The translations under genes and the position numbers were made by a program. Under the pieces are notes generated by a model. It saw only the letters and a list, made by a program, of their open reading frames with translations, searched no databases and was not told the origin of the DNA. Below, piece by piece: positions 36,999 to 50,860 of a DNA stretch of 64,000 bases. Location: positions 590,480 through 654,479 of the forward strand of contig SJOL01006711.1 in assembly GCA_004794785.1 (NCBI GenBank). Reading direction: 5' to 3'. This stretch comes from Opisthorchis felineus (Eukaryota > Platyhelminthes > Trematoda > Opisthorchiida > Opisthorchiidae). Within the stretch, counting starts at the first letter, position 1. Each line of letters starts with the position of its first letter.

Positions 36999-39620
36999 GT
37001 ACAAAGATTAATTTGATCACATATTATGTTGCGCGAATGTTGTGTCAGGCAAGATATATTGCAAACATTTTATTCAAAGCTAACGGTAATGATTCAGCGT
37101 GGCATCCAATAAATTAGCCAATCATTTGCCATACTGTTAGCTGTTCCAAGGTGGACACTGATTGGTTAGTTTTACCTTAGAAATCGGTGTGGCAGGCATC
37201 ACTCATCCCTGAGAGCTTAGACAAACCGTTAATCAGGTTATTTAGTGAGACTTTGGAGGAGAGTGCGTCTGCACAGTTTGTTTTTCGAAACATGGTGGTC
37301 GTCTACAGACTGGGACGGATGACGCGCTTTGCTAATAATCAGCGTGTGAACACGTTACAACGCGCTAGCCTGAATGAGTGACAGCTACAAAAGTTTATTC
37401 AGTGCCCTGTTGATTGAACATAACTTTGAGAAGCGAGGAATTGACTTTCTTTTCCAGTATACGTTATTTTGATGAGAGAACTAAAACTAACATATTGATT
37501 CAAGTGAAAAATATTTAGCTGCATGGAGCTCTATATCACTTGTAAACTAATAAGCCCTGACGCACATACTTGCTTTTTACCAATTATTGTTCCAGTGCTT
37601 TTGTTGATAGTAAACTAGAATAAAGATGCTGAATCCAGTGGAGTGCCGAAATTTTACCACCTCGAAAAATGGCCCTGTGGCCTTAGAGTTTGAAATGATT
37701 TGGTGTACCTTCGATCGGTAGGCAGGTTTATCTGGGGACCGAGCAGCATTTGGCGAGATTTAAGATATATACTCGACACGGTTACAACCTAAAAGTTGTT
37801 ATGGCAACTTTCATGGATGAACAGATTTTCTGGCCTTGCGGATAGTCAAGAGACACTTGACTAAACGTCCAGAGTCTCTGCTCTTACAGGGGTTCATGAT
37901 ATAAGCCTCGTGGAATCTGTTACATAACGATCTATTCAAAAGTTTTAACGAAATTAATCTTTTCACGTGAGGGTTGGTCATAATTGCACACATATCAGGG
38001 CTCCAATAATCCGCCAATTTATGTTTGCTTTCCTGGCTAGTATTCCTCTTCTTCGAGTGACTGATCCCGACACATTGGCTGCACAGCAATATCTTCCTGG
38101 CTCCGACACGTCCTCGCGCAGCACGTAAGAATTGAAAAAGCAGATAATAAAACTCGCCAGGTTAAGCCTATGTGGACGATCTCCATAAATGCTCAACCGT
38201 GTTACACTAACGAAAGCATTGTTATACTTTTTGACATACCCTTGCTGATAAAATTGCTAACAAGGACCGATAAATTATATCGGTTCTCCAATTCCCATAT
38301 CGATTTGTCCGTTTGGCTTTATGGCGGCTTCGTCCTGTAGTCATGAATCGCTCTCTTTAATGATAGTTTCCTTGTGGAAAAGTTTTGCCTACTCTATATT
38401 ATGTTTAGGCCGACTAACTAGTGATGAAATAAAACGTCCTATCTTAGCATCACTTCAAGCATCTTGTATCTCTCCCAAGTAAAACGCTGAAAAAGCTTAA
38501 AAACTCTGCATTTCAAACTGAAATTATTGGAATTCACTAATTTATTTTGTTAAATCCAAGACAGTGAATGAATACTTTGAGACAGTAGCAAAACATTTCA
38601 CGAATGAATTTTAAAACAGCAGTCTGATACTTGAGATAATGAAATGTGCGTTGAGACTCTCAGCCTTGGTGATTACTGTGGAGTTTTCATATCTCACAAA
38701 TTAGGACACTTCAGCATCGCTCACCTGGATTGATGAGGAAGCCAGTCACGGAGCTCAGCGAACAAATCGACGATCATCTCACCAACAACGAACAAGCACA
38801 CTCATGAAACCAATAAATCTATATAATTTCAATCCCATCATTTGCTCCAGGTACGTCTTAGCTAGTATCTACTCATTACTGGGAGATGCAAGAATGAAGC
38901 TCTGTCAAGCCTAGCAACTTGCCTTATTTATATGGCCAATCTTTCAAAACGAACTCAGACATGACCTTATCGAACTTGCTCATATCGTAACACTATTAAA
39001 CCTCTGCGTAAATAGGTTACGCTAGGGCCTTTCACAATAACCTGCATCATTGTCACATAAGGATTATCCTGGTAGACTGAACAAGAATTTCTTCCCATTT
39101 GATCAAAGAGCCACAATAATCATTTGTGTATTGGTATTTTTTGGTCCTCCATCTCAGGCCCAGGAAGTTTAAACTGAAGGATATTACACACGGTATGTTG
39201 CACGCATTTTCTTAAGGTTCTTCGAGTGGAAATTTGTTTGATTCTTTCTCAGGACAGCCAGTTATTTGCCGAAACCAATACTTATGGTTCCAGCCAGGTT
39301 GTATATCCAGAGCAGTTAGGCTGCAATTCAGCGTACTTCCTTGTAAGGGCTTTTTTCAGTTGTAGCAAAACGTCGCACTGGGCCAATCTGTCAAGGCCGT
39401 TTTTATAGCACAGATCGACCTCACCTGCATGAAGAAAACTATATGCAACGTTTAACTACATTCAATCTGTTCAGGAAAAAGAACGTTCCATAGTTTAAGT
39501 GCACTTCCTGTAGGAAATTGCTATTCCGACAGCTATTCAGGTCCTAATTGAGCTATTTAAAACTGCGCAGTTGCAGAGTTGTGGCACTATCTCCTGCCTA
39601 ACTGCAAGTAAATCCTACCG
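36995..39620. other. Sequence upstream of unc5 without supported gene
   Basis: 2.6 kb immediately upstream of the unc5 start. It should include promoter or leader intron sequence, but no TATA box, CpG-rich stretch or conserved exon stands out. A weak Ig-like frame at 38127-37978 is listed separately. Confidence 0.5.
37978..38127 (-). other. Possible Ig-like exon or fragment (weak)
   Basis: Minus-strand frame reading YVLREDVSEPGRYCCAANVS and then GSVTRRRGILAR. It resembles the strand F to G part of an Ig domain (D-x-G-x-Y-x-C-x-A-x-N-x-x-G-S-V). A pyrimidine-rich stretch (CTGCTTTTTCAATTCTTAC) lies just upstream, but there is no good acceptor at the required place and no donor; the frame runs to a stop at 37978. 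It could be a relic, a terminal exon of another gene, or chance. It is not needed for the unc5 model. Confidence 0.2.
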
Positions 39621-39629
39621 TTGATAGGT

Positions 39630-39700
39630 CATCTCTGGCCCAGCAGTGTAGCGTTCAGCCTCTAGGTGTACGGTCCTCGGTTTGACCCTTCTCGGAGATC
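39630..39700 (+). repeat. tRNA-like SINE head, plus strand
   Basis: TGGCCCAGCAGTGTAGCG (A-box-like, about 39637) and, some 35 bases on, CTCGGTTTGACCCTTC (B-box-like, about 39677). The remainder does not match the tail of the 7.1/19.0/30.1 kb family, so it belongs to another subfamily or is truncated. Confidence 0.45.
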
Positions 39701-42394
39701 CATTAGATGAGAATAACTGGTGTTTCTCCGTGAAAAAATGACGGCTGGTTGTAAGGAGCATAAGATTTACTTGAATATTCGAGTCTGTACTGAAACACAA
39801 GTGATTGTTAAAGATTCCATCACCGAGACCTTGATTACTCTGGTAAGTAATCTGCTGTGACCTCACATATCTAATTTTTCGCTTTTCCAGATCTATGAAG
39901 GATTCAGTTGGATAGCCAAAAGACGTTAGTGTTTGCAGCAACTGGATTTTAATTTCATTTCAGTACTGCTATGGAGGGGTCCAAAACGGTACGAATGGGT
40001 AGGTGAATTGTGAGAAATCATTTCCCTACAAGCGTGAAAAAATGAATCATTTGTAGGCCACAGTTCAAATTTTCGTACATAAAACCACATCTGGCTTCTC
40101 ATAATCTATGCATATCATGTTGTCTTTATCGAAATTTCTGATTGCTAACGACGTAGATTAGTTGTCTTGCTGACTTTAGTGATCGTGCATGTACCATAAA
40201 GGACAGGGATTATGATTAATCGGCCTCAAATAAGACCCGCTCCATCCAGTGCGCTACCAGCAAGCTGGACGATTTTCCCCAAAAACTCGTGAAAATGAGT
40301 CTCACCTATATTATCATGGAACATAGCTTTGTTTGAGGGACAGGTGGAAGTCCGAAATACTCACAGTCGTGCATAAAACAAGTTTGATGAACCATAGTTA
40401 ACGATTTTGCATAATACTTTCTGAAAATGCTGGATTTTCTACGGCATTTTTACTTCCTAGAAGAATGGACGGAGTCAAACAGACTGGCTTGCCAAACACC
40501 ACAGCGACAAAACCCTGCTACGACCTCAGTATGAACGGATGCCTAACACAAAGCTCCCATCGTATCTCAAAATCTAGTTTAACTCGTCTCAAGTTTTCCC
40601 GAGAAGCTTACCTGATCTAAAATGAATTAGCGATCCTGAAAGACGAAGTTACCTATTACGTGATGCTTTGTAATTGATATCATCGAACTTTGTGACTATT
40701 GGTCACTATGTGTTGCTTCCAGATTATGGTTGAAAGCTGGATTAATTTCTTTAAATGCCCTTTTATAGCGGTCCAAAGAACTACATTGCGACTACAATTC
40801 ACAGCTTTTATTTTAGGTTATATTGATTGGAATACATGTCCGTATCAAATACAGTTGAATCCAGCAAAGCTTGTTCTCAGTTTCATGTTTTCGATGCTAA
40901 CTTCTCCTTGGACTACAGTGGCAAAAATTGACGCTGCCGTGAACCTTATGGCACTTTCGAATCCTGCACAAACTCGCCACTGTTTTTGTTGGATTTTTGC
41001 GTGGACTGGTAACTTATTCAGTGAACTATCCAGAATCAAATATCGTTGTCTCCCAATTGATTTTTTTTTCATTATATGCTGCAGCTGGAAAACAAAACAT
41101 ACAGACGTTATTCTTCCATAGGTATGCCTCCATTAGGGTGAGGCTGGACAGAGCTGTCTCACAATATTTCAAGTAATAATTTAATTACTCAGAACATCTT
41201 ATTGTGAATTCGAATGGGTGAAACCTAAATGAAACGAAGCATGTTAATTTGAGGGAAGTGGAAAACCTGGAATTGGAGCAACCTATGTTCACTCAGTTAG
41301 ATCACAATAATTGCTTTGATCATCTGTCGATTGACGGCTGTGGAATCTTCATATTCTATTGAGCTTGTCTAATCATCAGAGTAATCAAAACTTTGTGTTA
41401 ATTTTCAGAAGTCATTTATTTTCATTAAATCGTGCAACATAAACATGTGTCCAGGTGACACCACTGTAACATACAGGTCATGGGCTGAATGGAGCCCAAA
41501 GATGAAGAGTTACTACCTGCTCACAAAACTTTCGACCAGCACACGTTGCTTACGATTTGAGTAGCTGTCATATAGTTTTATTCAATTTCTCAATGCGTCT
41601 TCAAGGGTACTACGGTGATGGCATTAGTCTGTTAGTTTTTTCCCGATAGCACGTTTGTTTTGCTTGGTTACTCACGATTCTGTAGAATTCCCCAGAGATT
41701 GCATTGTGGGAAGTTTTCTTATTCGATTATCGAGTATATATCAACGCAGCATAGGTCCCACCAGGTCGTTAGGAAGCACAGGAGAGAGATTGTATCAATG
41801 GTCGAACGTTTCATAACAAATATGACGTGAGACAACTCACTTCAAGAGTAGAATTCACTGACAGCTAAGCTGTATTAGTGCCTGATTTTCCAGGGATTTT
41901 TTTGCAGAGTCAGACAATTTTTTCATTTATCTATTTTAAAAATATATTGGTTTTGTCTACTATCTGTCCTACTTTGCTAATTCCCAAAATTCAGTAGGAG
42001 TAGTTGAATGTTATTCAGTAATGCCATGCGGAACTTCACGAACGGTATAAGCTGGCATATCAAAACCTCCACACCTTAGGAAGTGTAGAATACTTTGACG
42101 TATTCGGGAGAGCCCAATTGAGTGACGCGCAAAATCACAAGCCAGAAATCGTGGATTCTTGAGATTTATCAATGAAATGCGGTACTATATGTATAAAATA
42201 CGTAAGGAAAAGGGATACAAACCTTAAATTATAAGGGTTTCCATCTACATTGTTGCACGAAGTAGTGCAAGTCCAAAGTAAGCCCTGAGAAGACGGCAAA
42301 TCGATCTCAATTAGCGACCCACGCTTGCGCGGTAACGCAAAATGTCAAAAATTGTGCGTAAAAGATGGCCAACCAAATTGGTTCGACATGTCAA
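39701..42394. other. Intergenic sequence without recognised feature
   Basis: 2.7 kb. It includes a 140-codon plus-strand frame (40699-41121) with no family motif, atypical composition (rich in Phe, Cys, Trp) and no splice or codon-bias support; I treat it as chance. Confidence 0.55.
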
Positions 42395-42605
42395 GGGAAT
42401 TCCATAACTAAAGGCTGAGTAGCGCTATATTCTAAGTGCCAGTTTACCACACCACTGATCAGCGGCTTGTGAATAAACGGTTCAGTGCTCACCTACTAGC
42501 CGGGAGGTTGTGAGTTCAAAATCCCCTAGAAGTGTGCACTGCTGATAAATTCCAACGCTGCTGCTTGGATTTTCAGCATTAACTGAATTCACTTGGGACG
42601 AAATG
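42395..42605 (+). repeat. tRNA-derived SINE, copy 4, plus strand
   Basis: AGTAGCGCTATATTCTAAGT at one end, ACGGTTCAGTGCTCACC (A-box region, about 42478), GTGAGTTCAAAATCCCC (B box, about 42510), then TGCTTGGATTTTCAGCATTA. These are the blocks of copies 1-3 in the same order, on the opposite strand. Confidence 0.65.
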
Positions 42606-44929
42606 TCCATTGAAGAATAGCGGTAAGGTTGATGGCAACTGGATATTCAGCGAACAGCTTTACCGTTAACGCGGCGTACCGTAAAAATTTATTCCTGGCT
42701 TATCATACGGCACACGTTTCACCTAAACGGATGTTGCGGTGAACATTTATTCGGAAAATTATGTTTTAGTGCAGTACATCCAGTTCAGGGAAGCTGTGAA
42801 CTAGACACTCGTTTGACCTCCTGCTGAGTTTCCCGTCAAAACAAACCCAATGTGCCGCATACATGTCCAAGCAAAAAACAATCCTACTAGGGTTTTGGTG
42901 ATTAGGCGTACATGGTGTACACCATACAGAGCGTAAAAGGCTGTAAGCGTAGCGCAGCTTAGGATCTTACAATAATGTGGTAGCTATAGAGTTGCACGCA
43001 GTTGGTATTTAGTAAGAACTGAGCAACAGGAATGGGCGGAAGAAGGTAGCAGATACTGCACTGACAACTGGCTCTATAAATACATCAATTAACCAGCAGT
43101 ATAAAATAAATAGGACAACAGTATTGCAAAGCAGTAAGGGTAAGAGAGAGGTAGTCAATATCAAGACTCTTTGGAAATCTCAAGTAATATACAAACGTAC
43201 TGATACAGGATTTTAGACTGTAAACGGGTTCAGTCCGCAGAAACATTCAGGGCTTTCGGCCGTCAGATCCGAATAAATGAAGGAACGAGAACTACCTACA
43301 ATATTTATCTTACAGTGTGAAAAGACAACACATGTGGAAGAATTAAACTAAAACACGCTCTGAGACACGGTTATAATAAAAACGTAAATTTTCTATCAGT
43401 TAAGACGAAGCACAACTATACAAATAAACTTATGCCGGGTCGGCTAAGTTGATGCAGTGGATAGCGTTTTCGGCCACTGCGCTTGATTCCAGGTTCGTTC
43501 CCCGGTTTGACCTACTGGTCAAGGGTAGGAAACTGTGAAAACTGAAGGCGAAGAGTCTGCCAAAACATCGTGTTGGATAGCATCTGAGGATCAGTAAACG
43601 TTAAGCAGAGACCGAAATACAGGTGTAACGGCGGATACTGCTGATGAGGCATACGCGTAGTCTGTGGTATTCTCGAAGCTCCGCTCCACGTCTAATGGAA
43701 GGTGAGGTTAATTACGGGACTTGTGGGACTGCTTTGAAGAGTTCGTTTACAATTGCGTGATTGTCAATGAATATCCATGAGAGTTCAAGCAGATGCGTGA
43801 GAATGTTCCGTTTTAAAGAATTCTGTGCATATGAGACGTTTACTCTCCTGTCCAGTAGTTTGTAACTGCTTAGTTGGTGTTTGCCAATAAACGAATTCGC
43901 CAGGAAGGGCTTTCCTGCTTACACAGGTAGCAAAAACCACCTAGCGAAAAACGCGTTCCGATAAACAGACAAAAACTATGCTGTTGGTGATTATTCAAAA
44001 GAAATAAGTTGCCCCTTTTTCATAGGGAAAATTATCACATCCCGTAGACTTTCCAAATTTTCAGTCGACCTTAATAGTAGTGCTGCAAATGGACGAAGTT
44101 CTCTTAAATCATGAAGATAGAGTGAAAAACAGTTTGCAGATGGACACAGCTCATTCTCCATTGAAATAGCAAAACGCCACTAGAACAACTTTAGCGCTAG
44201 CTTCTCCATGTAGGCATCTGCACTGTTCCGGGTGATTCAAACTGTGACTTAGAAGAACAGGTCGTATGACTCAAAAGTTTCCAAACGCATACGTAGTTAC
44301 CTACTCTTATAGTCCATAACCCTGAACATGACTTGTACACCTTTCGAAAAAGAGAATTTCCCAAACAACCATGGAGTGAGGACTCATATACTCGGAAGAA
44401 AATGCTCTGTGTGGAAAGACATGTGCTTAATAGAACCTTTAGGCAAACAATACCCGGAGTTCATAGTCACCTTAGGTGTGCCTTATAAAGAGAAAATACT
44501 ATTGCAGCTCGTCACGAGTGTTACAGCGATATCCAGGTAACACTCAGGTTCACGCTAAAGGGGATTGCAAACAAGTCTCCGTACAGTTTGCAGGAAGCAT
44601 CCAGATCCGGATTTACTCGGTTACTGCCAACAAGGATAGAATTTGCAATGGGATCTCAGGAAGTTTTCAACCATGTCGGTCGTAGTAAGCGAAAGGCCCT
44701 GGGTGAAAATGTTTTCGCTTAACCTACTTGTCAGTTTATAGTAGTCTGAAACTGGTGGTAAATGATTTCGTCAAACTTATGTCAGTGCGAATGCATTGCC
44801 ATCACAGCTTAACTCCATCTAACGTCGGTCTAAAAGTTAACTCTACACTCGCGGACTACACTTAATTTCATACTCACTTCATTTTAAAGGGAGGACCTAC
44901 TGAATCCCAAATGAAACTATCGCTTATGG
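42606..44929. other. Intergenic sequence with one further tRNA-like head
   Basis: 2.3 kb without supported genes. Apart from the tRNA-like element at 43444-43515, I see only short chance frames. Confidence 0.55.
43444..43515 (+). repeat. tRNA-like SINE head, second family
   Basis: CTAAGTTGATGCAGTGGATAGCG (A-box-like, RGYNNARNGG) followed about 40 bases later by CCAGGTTCGTTCCCCGG (B box GGTTCGNNCC). The spacing is right for pol III, but the arms do not form a full cloverleaf, so a SINE or tRNA pseudogene is more likely than a tRNA gene. Confidence 0.5.
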
Positions 44930-45130
44930 CACTCTCCAACTGAATGTGCTGCAAAAGACCGCCTCATTTGTTACGATATTCGAGATATCGTGGTATATTT
45001 TCTTGAAGGAAGCAACTCGTATGATTACTATGACCACTTCGACAGCTAGAAACCGGTTTATCCCTTTTCTTTGATCCCCAGGTAGGCGCAGTTCGAGAGT
45101 TCTACTTGTGTTCCGTTAGATCTCAATAGG
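44930..45130 (+). repeat. Dispersed repeat family, further copy
   Basis: Plus-strand ACTGAATGTGCTGCAAAAGA, CCTCATTTGTTACGATATTC and GAGATATCGTGGTATATTTTC match the arms at 34 kb. AACCGGTTTATCCCTTTTC with CCCCAGGTAGGCGCAG then matches ACCAGTTTCGCCCTTCTTGG with CAGGTAGGCACAG at 33891. Block order here is NVL-block then STAH-block, as in the minus-strand copy. Confidence 0.6.
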
Positions 45131-48100
45131 AACCCAACTGATTTTTGATGGATTTTTTCCTGAACCCATTTGTCAGCTATGCACTTTGCCTTCCGGTCAC
45201 CCTATCTTCAGCTCTTTTTGCGGATACTATTACGTTTTCAGATATAATGCTTGTGGTGAATAGGTTTAACCAAATCGCCTTGTGGTTGTTTCTTAACTTT
45301 CCACTTCCTAAAATCCATAGAACAGTTTTGCATGCTACACCCGCAAAGCACTCCAGGCTGCATATATCACTGAGGAATATCCGACTATGAATACCTGGCA
45401 AGCAAAGATGTAACATTGCTCTAAGTATAACAATCGGTCTGAAAAATTTTCACTAGAAACTGATACACTGTGCCCAAGATTTTGTGCCAAAATATCTTGA
45501 TAAGAGACCTAGATTTCGTTTATTCTTAGTATGAGAACGATGATATCATCGCAACTTCGTGACGCCAGGACTTCACAGTGAACATTTTTACCCGTATGTC
45601 AACCCAGTCAGAGACATTTGCCCTGGTATGCAACATGCAAGAATGGATATTTTCTACCATACATCTTCTATCACTCAGTGTGGGCATGAAAGAGGATTGT
45701 TGCGCACTGTGCATCAACCTAGCTGGAATAAAATTACCCCGTAAGCGTCAAATTCTGTTACCTATCCATCACTGTACCTGGTTTTCATATCCAAGTTGCT
45801 TCTCCAAAACTAGAGACCAACTTCTATGGAAAGTAGTTAAGTGGGCTATTTGACTGAAGATAGCATGATCACTTTGATAGGTTCGTTGTAATTGCTGGTT
45901 TGAACTTACCTCAAACATCTAGCTGTTCTACCTTTTTACCTCTTCCTTCAGGTGCAAGCAAAATACTGGTCCAACAAGACCACACAATACCTAATATACT
46001 GTTGGGTAAAATTCGTGCCGTGGTACATTTTCTTTGCTCTTTCTCAGTCCTGGATTTCTGAAAAGCTTGCTAATTAGAAGAGGTTCCCAAGGGAACCAAA
46101 TGAAATGAAACCAAATCATTTCCAATAACAACCTGGTCGCCAGAGAAAGCCTGGATTCAACAGCTTTCTCTACGAGTACATTTGCTGACACCGGAGTTAA
46201 CGTAGTATATTAGGGAAACCTATATGCTGGATATACACAATAAAAAACATGTCGACCCTCAATACATGGAGTGGAAACTACTCATATTCTCAACGACAAC
46301 AAGAGTGCCAAATATTTATTCGAACTTCAACGGAGCAAACCCGTTTGAATTCCATTCCCATCCAAAACCAAAAACCAAAATAGTAATAGGCCGTCTGTTG
46401 GCATAACCGTTTCGGATAGAACGAAGACGAACTATTTTTTTCGGCTTTTGAAATCCTGAAAATTGTGTTGGCCACGAGGGCATTGTGGTGGGTGAGAAAA
46501 ATTATAGTGCAGGAAGGACCCAACTGCATCCGATAAAATACCAGCTGCGACCACACAAGGGAGTTTTATGTGAACAACGCGTCACACTGATTAACACAGC
46601 ACAACTAGTGTACCCAAGGAAATTGTCCGGCAGAATAGCTCCCTGATCCAACAGATAGGTACTCAGCACCAAATGAATTAGATATTATTGTCACAACAGC
46701 TTCATCAAGATAAGTTATAGAGGCCCAACACCTTGTAAGCATGGCAAGTCCTGGAAACCTTAGAAGGATGAGCTGTTTGTAGCGTCAGAAATAAACTGAT
46801 CATCTACTATTATAGGAGGATATATGTGAGCTGAAATCCGTACGCTGGCTCATCAGGGGATGACAAGCAATCTCCAAGTTTTGTTTTGTTTTGTTAACAT
46901 GCACCTCTGGCACGATACGTATTTCATGCAATTGCAGGTTTACCATAGCAGATTTATATGACAATTCTAGAGTAATCAAAGAAGGTACTGTGAAAATGAA
47001 CAAGAGCTTGCCCTTAAAACATCTGTCTGTAATGATCTTCTGGTATCCTGTCCTAACGCATCCAACTTACTTTAAGTGATAAGCGATCAGTACCTGAGTA
47101 GTATTCTGGAGCGAATTTTAACCACGGAGAAATAATCTTTCGGCCAGAAGTATGCGAACAAACAATTAAGTCGCCCACTTCTACGTCCGTGGCCCTAATA
47201 CAAACAAGTTGAGGAATTAGTATTCCTGTTGTTAAACAATACTCCTATGTATCTGCCTATGTTATCACCTCTTACCTAACATTTGGTCTCATCCTCTGAT
47301 GCCTGTGTCCACGATCCAAACCAATCGTTTGTTTATTCATCATTATGCTACCGGTTTTGACTTGGCATCCACACGTACAAAAAGTGGGTAAAAACTATCA
47401 AACGCACTTTTGGAAAGTGCTTATGCAACTGCTTTGGATACCTACTTATATGCTTTTGGTCCTCGCTGGTTTCTACGGCACATTTATCTATAAAATGCAT
47501 AACCGTTATCACTAAATAACCATTTTTTCCTAAGTAATAACGCTTATTTGCTGTGTCAAATCCTGTCCGTTTTCTCACTTAACAGCCGCGCACGTCATGG
47601 TGCAAAAATTAATATTTCGCGCGCAGTCCAGGGGAACCAAATCATCAGAAAATGCATGATAATAAAAGAATTTATTACCGTATCATCCACGGCTAACATT
47701 AGAAGCGTTACGTTCCACATAGCATGTGGTTGACAAATGGAAAGTGCCTTTGAGACCTAAACAACCATAGATAAAATAAATACAGAATTCCTGACAACTA
47801 GATTCTTCTGTTAAGGTTGGATGGCTCACTAGGGTCACACACTGGGTTTATTCAAAAAACGCACTTAATATCAAATTATTCCGTCACATCCTAGCACCTT
47901 TGGTTCTGACTACAGGAAACGTTTTTAAAAATAAAATGGCTGTAATGAGTATTGTCCTTGAGAGGGCGAACTGCATTTAAGCTGCTAAACAGATGTGATC
48001 CAACCAATCACTCACACCAAAAAAGGCAATCGATACGACTTCACTTTTATGTAACGGAGGATACGCCCTCTGACAGCAGAAAAACTACACCGTCCTTCTT

Positions 48101-50860
48101 GGCCTAAGTCGATTTTTGTACGAAAGCACATCCAAAATCACTGCCAGAATCCACAAAAATGTTCCCAATTTGTCAGTGTTTTCACGAAACACTGTATTCT
48201 TATATCCTATCGTTTATCTAGGTTGGATAGTTGCGAATAATGCACCTAGCGTCAATCAACCGTGGTCAAAGTTCAGCACAGGCTTTATAGGTTAAAATTG
48301 TGATAGCGGACGATAACTTTGAACGTGCGATCTTCGCGAGCATTGGATCATGTCGTGTAAAGCCAATGATGTCTGATTCTAACCTGATAATCCATAATGC
48401 TAACGAACTTGAAAATTCGCTTTGTACCAAACAGGTACATTCCCATGCAGCTGTATGAGTCAGTCTGGTCGCGTGTGCTTTCTGTTATAGGAATTTCCTG
48501 ATCATCTGAACCTGCGCAATAAATTCTGGTTTCAGAAGGATGAAAGGCTCCCATTTGCAACCAGACGAAGATAAGCCACAAAGACAGCCTATATTCCACC
48601 ACGCATTATAGCCGCCGCCTAGGAACCCCAAACTAGAACCGATCCGATCACGGTTTTTTTTCGTAGGCTGTAGAAGGGAGTCAGATTTTGCAAACAAGTT
48701 AAAAATTCACAAAAGGTGTTATGCAGTTTGAATTTTACTGTTAATTTTACCCTGTTAAGTTGCAACGAGCGAACGGTTTCATTGAAATTTTCAGCTCACA
48801 CTTCTGATTCAGGTTTGAGACACAAGTATGATTCTTGTTGCATCAGCCTCACTGGAAAGTAACAGAACTCAGTGGCTCAGTTCCAAACGCAAAGACTGCC
48901 ATCTGTATGCGAATTACACAGGCTCACATGTAAGACACGAATAACAATTGCCAAAATTATTGGTTTTCCTGTACGTGAACTATTCTCAGCATATTTCATC
49001 ATGGCCTCTGTGAATGCACAAGCTGTCTGTCTAGTTAAGCTGAAATATGTCGAAAAATAAACTTTTTCGACAACACCGGAAACATTTTCAGGTACCTCCT
49101 AGTTGTGAAAATAGCTTTGGTCCATCGAAAAACTGCGGGAGATTTGCACGCTGTGCCATTTGACTCCATTATGCAGAAGTGGTCCCAAGATTCCTCGTTA
49201 ATTTATTTTTGCTGCATTATGCGCATATGCGCATTCGATATTTTCTGCTCAAACTTCATTCATTACTGCATACGAAAACATTCCGAATGGCAGTATAGAA
49301 ACCTGTTTCTGTAAAGTCACTTGAGTCGGCTTTTGTGTCCATCTTTCTTCTAACAAACGTTTTACTTGCAATAGTTGGTGATATGTTATCCTCTTACATT
49401 GGCCAACAGCCCGTCGAGTAAACTACCGTCGATACCGTCAAGTTTTGTACCTTATTTTCTTTCGAATGCCACTGGTTTTACACTATTTCAACTGTTCCCA
49501 TCAGAGCTACTATTGTAGCTGTCGCACGTGGCCATCGGTGGAATGTCCTTTTCGTGCTTCAACTATCGGCCATTTTAATGAAAATGACTTGCTCCAATTC
49601 CATAGAATAAACAAAGCAAACTTATGAGCTTTTATAGCTTTATAATCAAGATGTGACCAAATCTCAAAGATCTTAGCCGGAGGAGATTTTTTCCACCAAA
49701 TTCTATATGGTAAGCTTTAGTGCAACCGCTCAATAACAAATGGCCTCGCGTTGCTGTGCCCTTAAACATCAGGCCGCAGCTTCTCTATAAACATTTACAC
49801 GTAATGTGTTAAGTCCTTAGTTAGGATGGACTAATTTGATGGTCACAAACAATCAGACTGCTTCGGGTACTTCAAGAGCTGGCTGAGGCAGAACTTGATT
49901 CTATTCCCGAATCTTCAGGAACTTTCGCTCATTAGTTGCCAGTGAGACTTCAATGAAGCGCTCATCTCTATTTAAAACTCTGCGCTTATCACTGCAAGAC
50001 TAAACCATGATAGTTATGCCACCTTACACAATTTGTCGTTATTCTTAGCAGGCTGGCCTTGCCTAATAAAAGATGACAACTTAATTTACCTTTTCCACAA
50101 TATTGACCCGTCAATCCAGCTATCAAATTCAGAAGTTGGTGGTGGAAAGAATGTTTCAGAACTCCAACTCTTAGCAGGTCGTAGCGCTACGGTGGTTCTT
50201 AACAATGATCATAAAGATGACGTTTTACGTTGTTATCTAATGTAGGACGCATCGTTCGCCATTGTGCTAGAAATCTCGTTTTACTGACTGGCAGAGGCTC
50301 TCAAGTTGCCCTCATTAATCCAAGTCAACCATATAAACCTAGGCATAGAAGCAGCTTCAGAAGAAAGATAATATTTGCAATAGGATACCCAGTAATTCTA
50401 CTTGAGGCTGCTGTTCTTGTGACAGAATGTGACACAAGTGGGAGCATTCCGACTCACTTAACTCGCCATAAAATGCAAAGCAATCTTTAACCTGGGTTCT
50501 TCATATATTGTACCTAGAACATGCAAAGAAAAAATCTGGAAACAACAAAACCCATCGGAAGACGTCAGACAAGCAGGGTTGACGCTTAGACGGATACTGC
50601 GGAGGAGGATTTTGATCGAAATTTTATTTAAAAGCTAATCAGTGTTTCGGGTGTTATTTCCAGGGTCTTAAAATTTACCAGAGGCTCAAAGGAGCCGTCC
50701 ACAGTGATCGTAACTGGTCTTGTACAGGTCACTCCATAGATTGGTTCTCATAGACCAGTACGGACCAGAGGACGAGTTCAGAGGAGGCCAACAAACTGTC
50801 CGGCTCACTAAACACACTAACGACCACCCAAGCCTCCAAGGTTACATTCTCCTCGATACC
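45131..50860. other. Intergenic sequence without recognised feature
   Basis: 5.7 kb with only short frames. The minus-strand frame 48602-48348 has a hydrophobic start (LSLWLIFVWLQMG) followed by a few cysteines, but no homology or splice evidence. No tandem array or RNA gene seen. Confidence 0.55.

Noticed and set aside
40699..41121. 140-codon plus-strand frame
   Set aside because: No motif, no splice context, overlapping antisense frame of similar quality; composition typical of chance frames.
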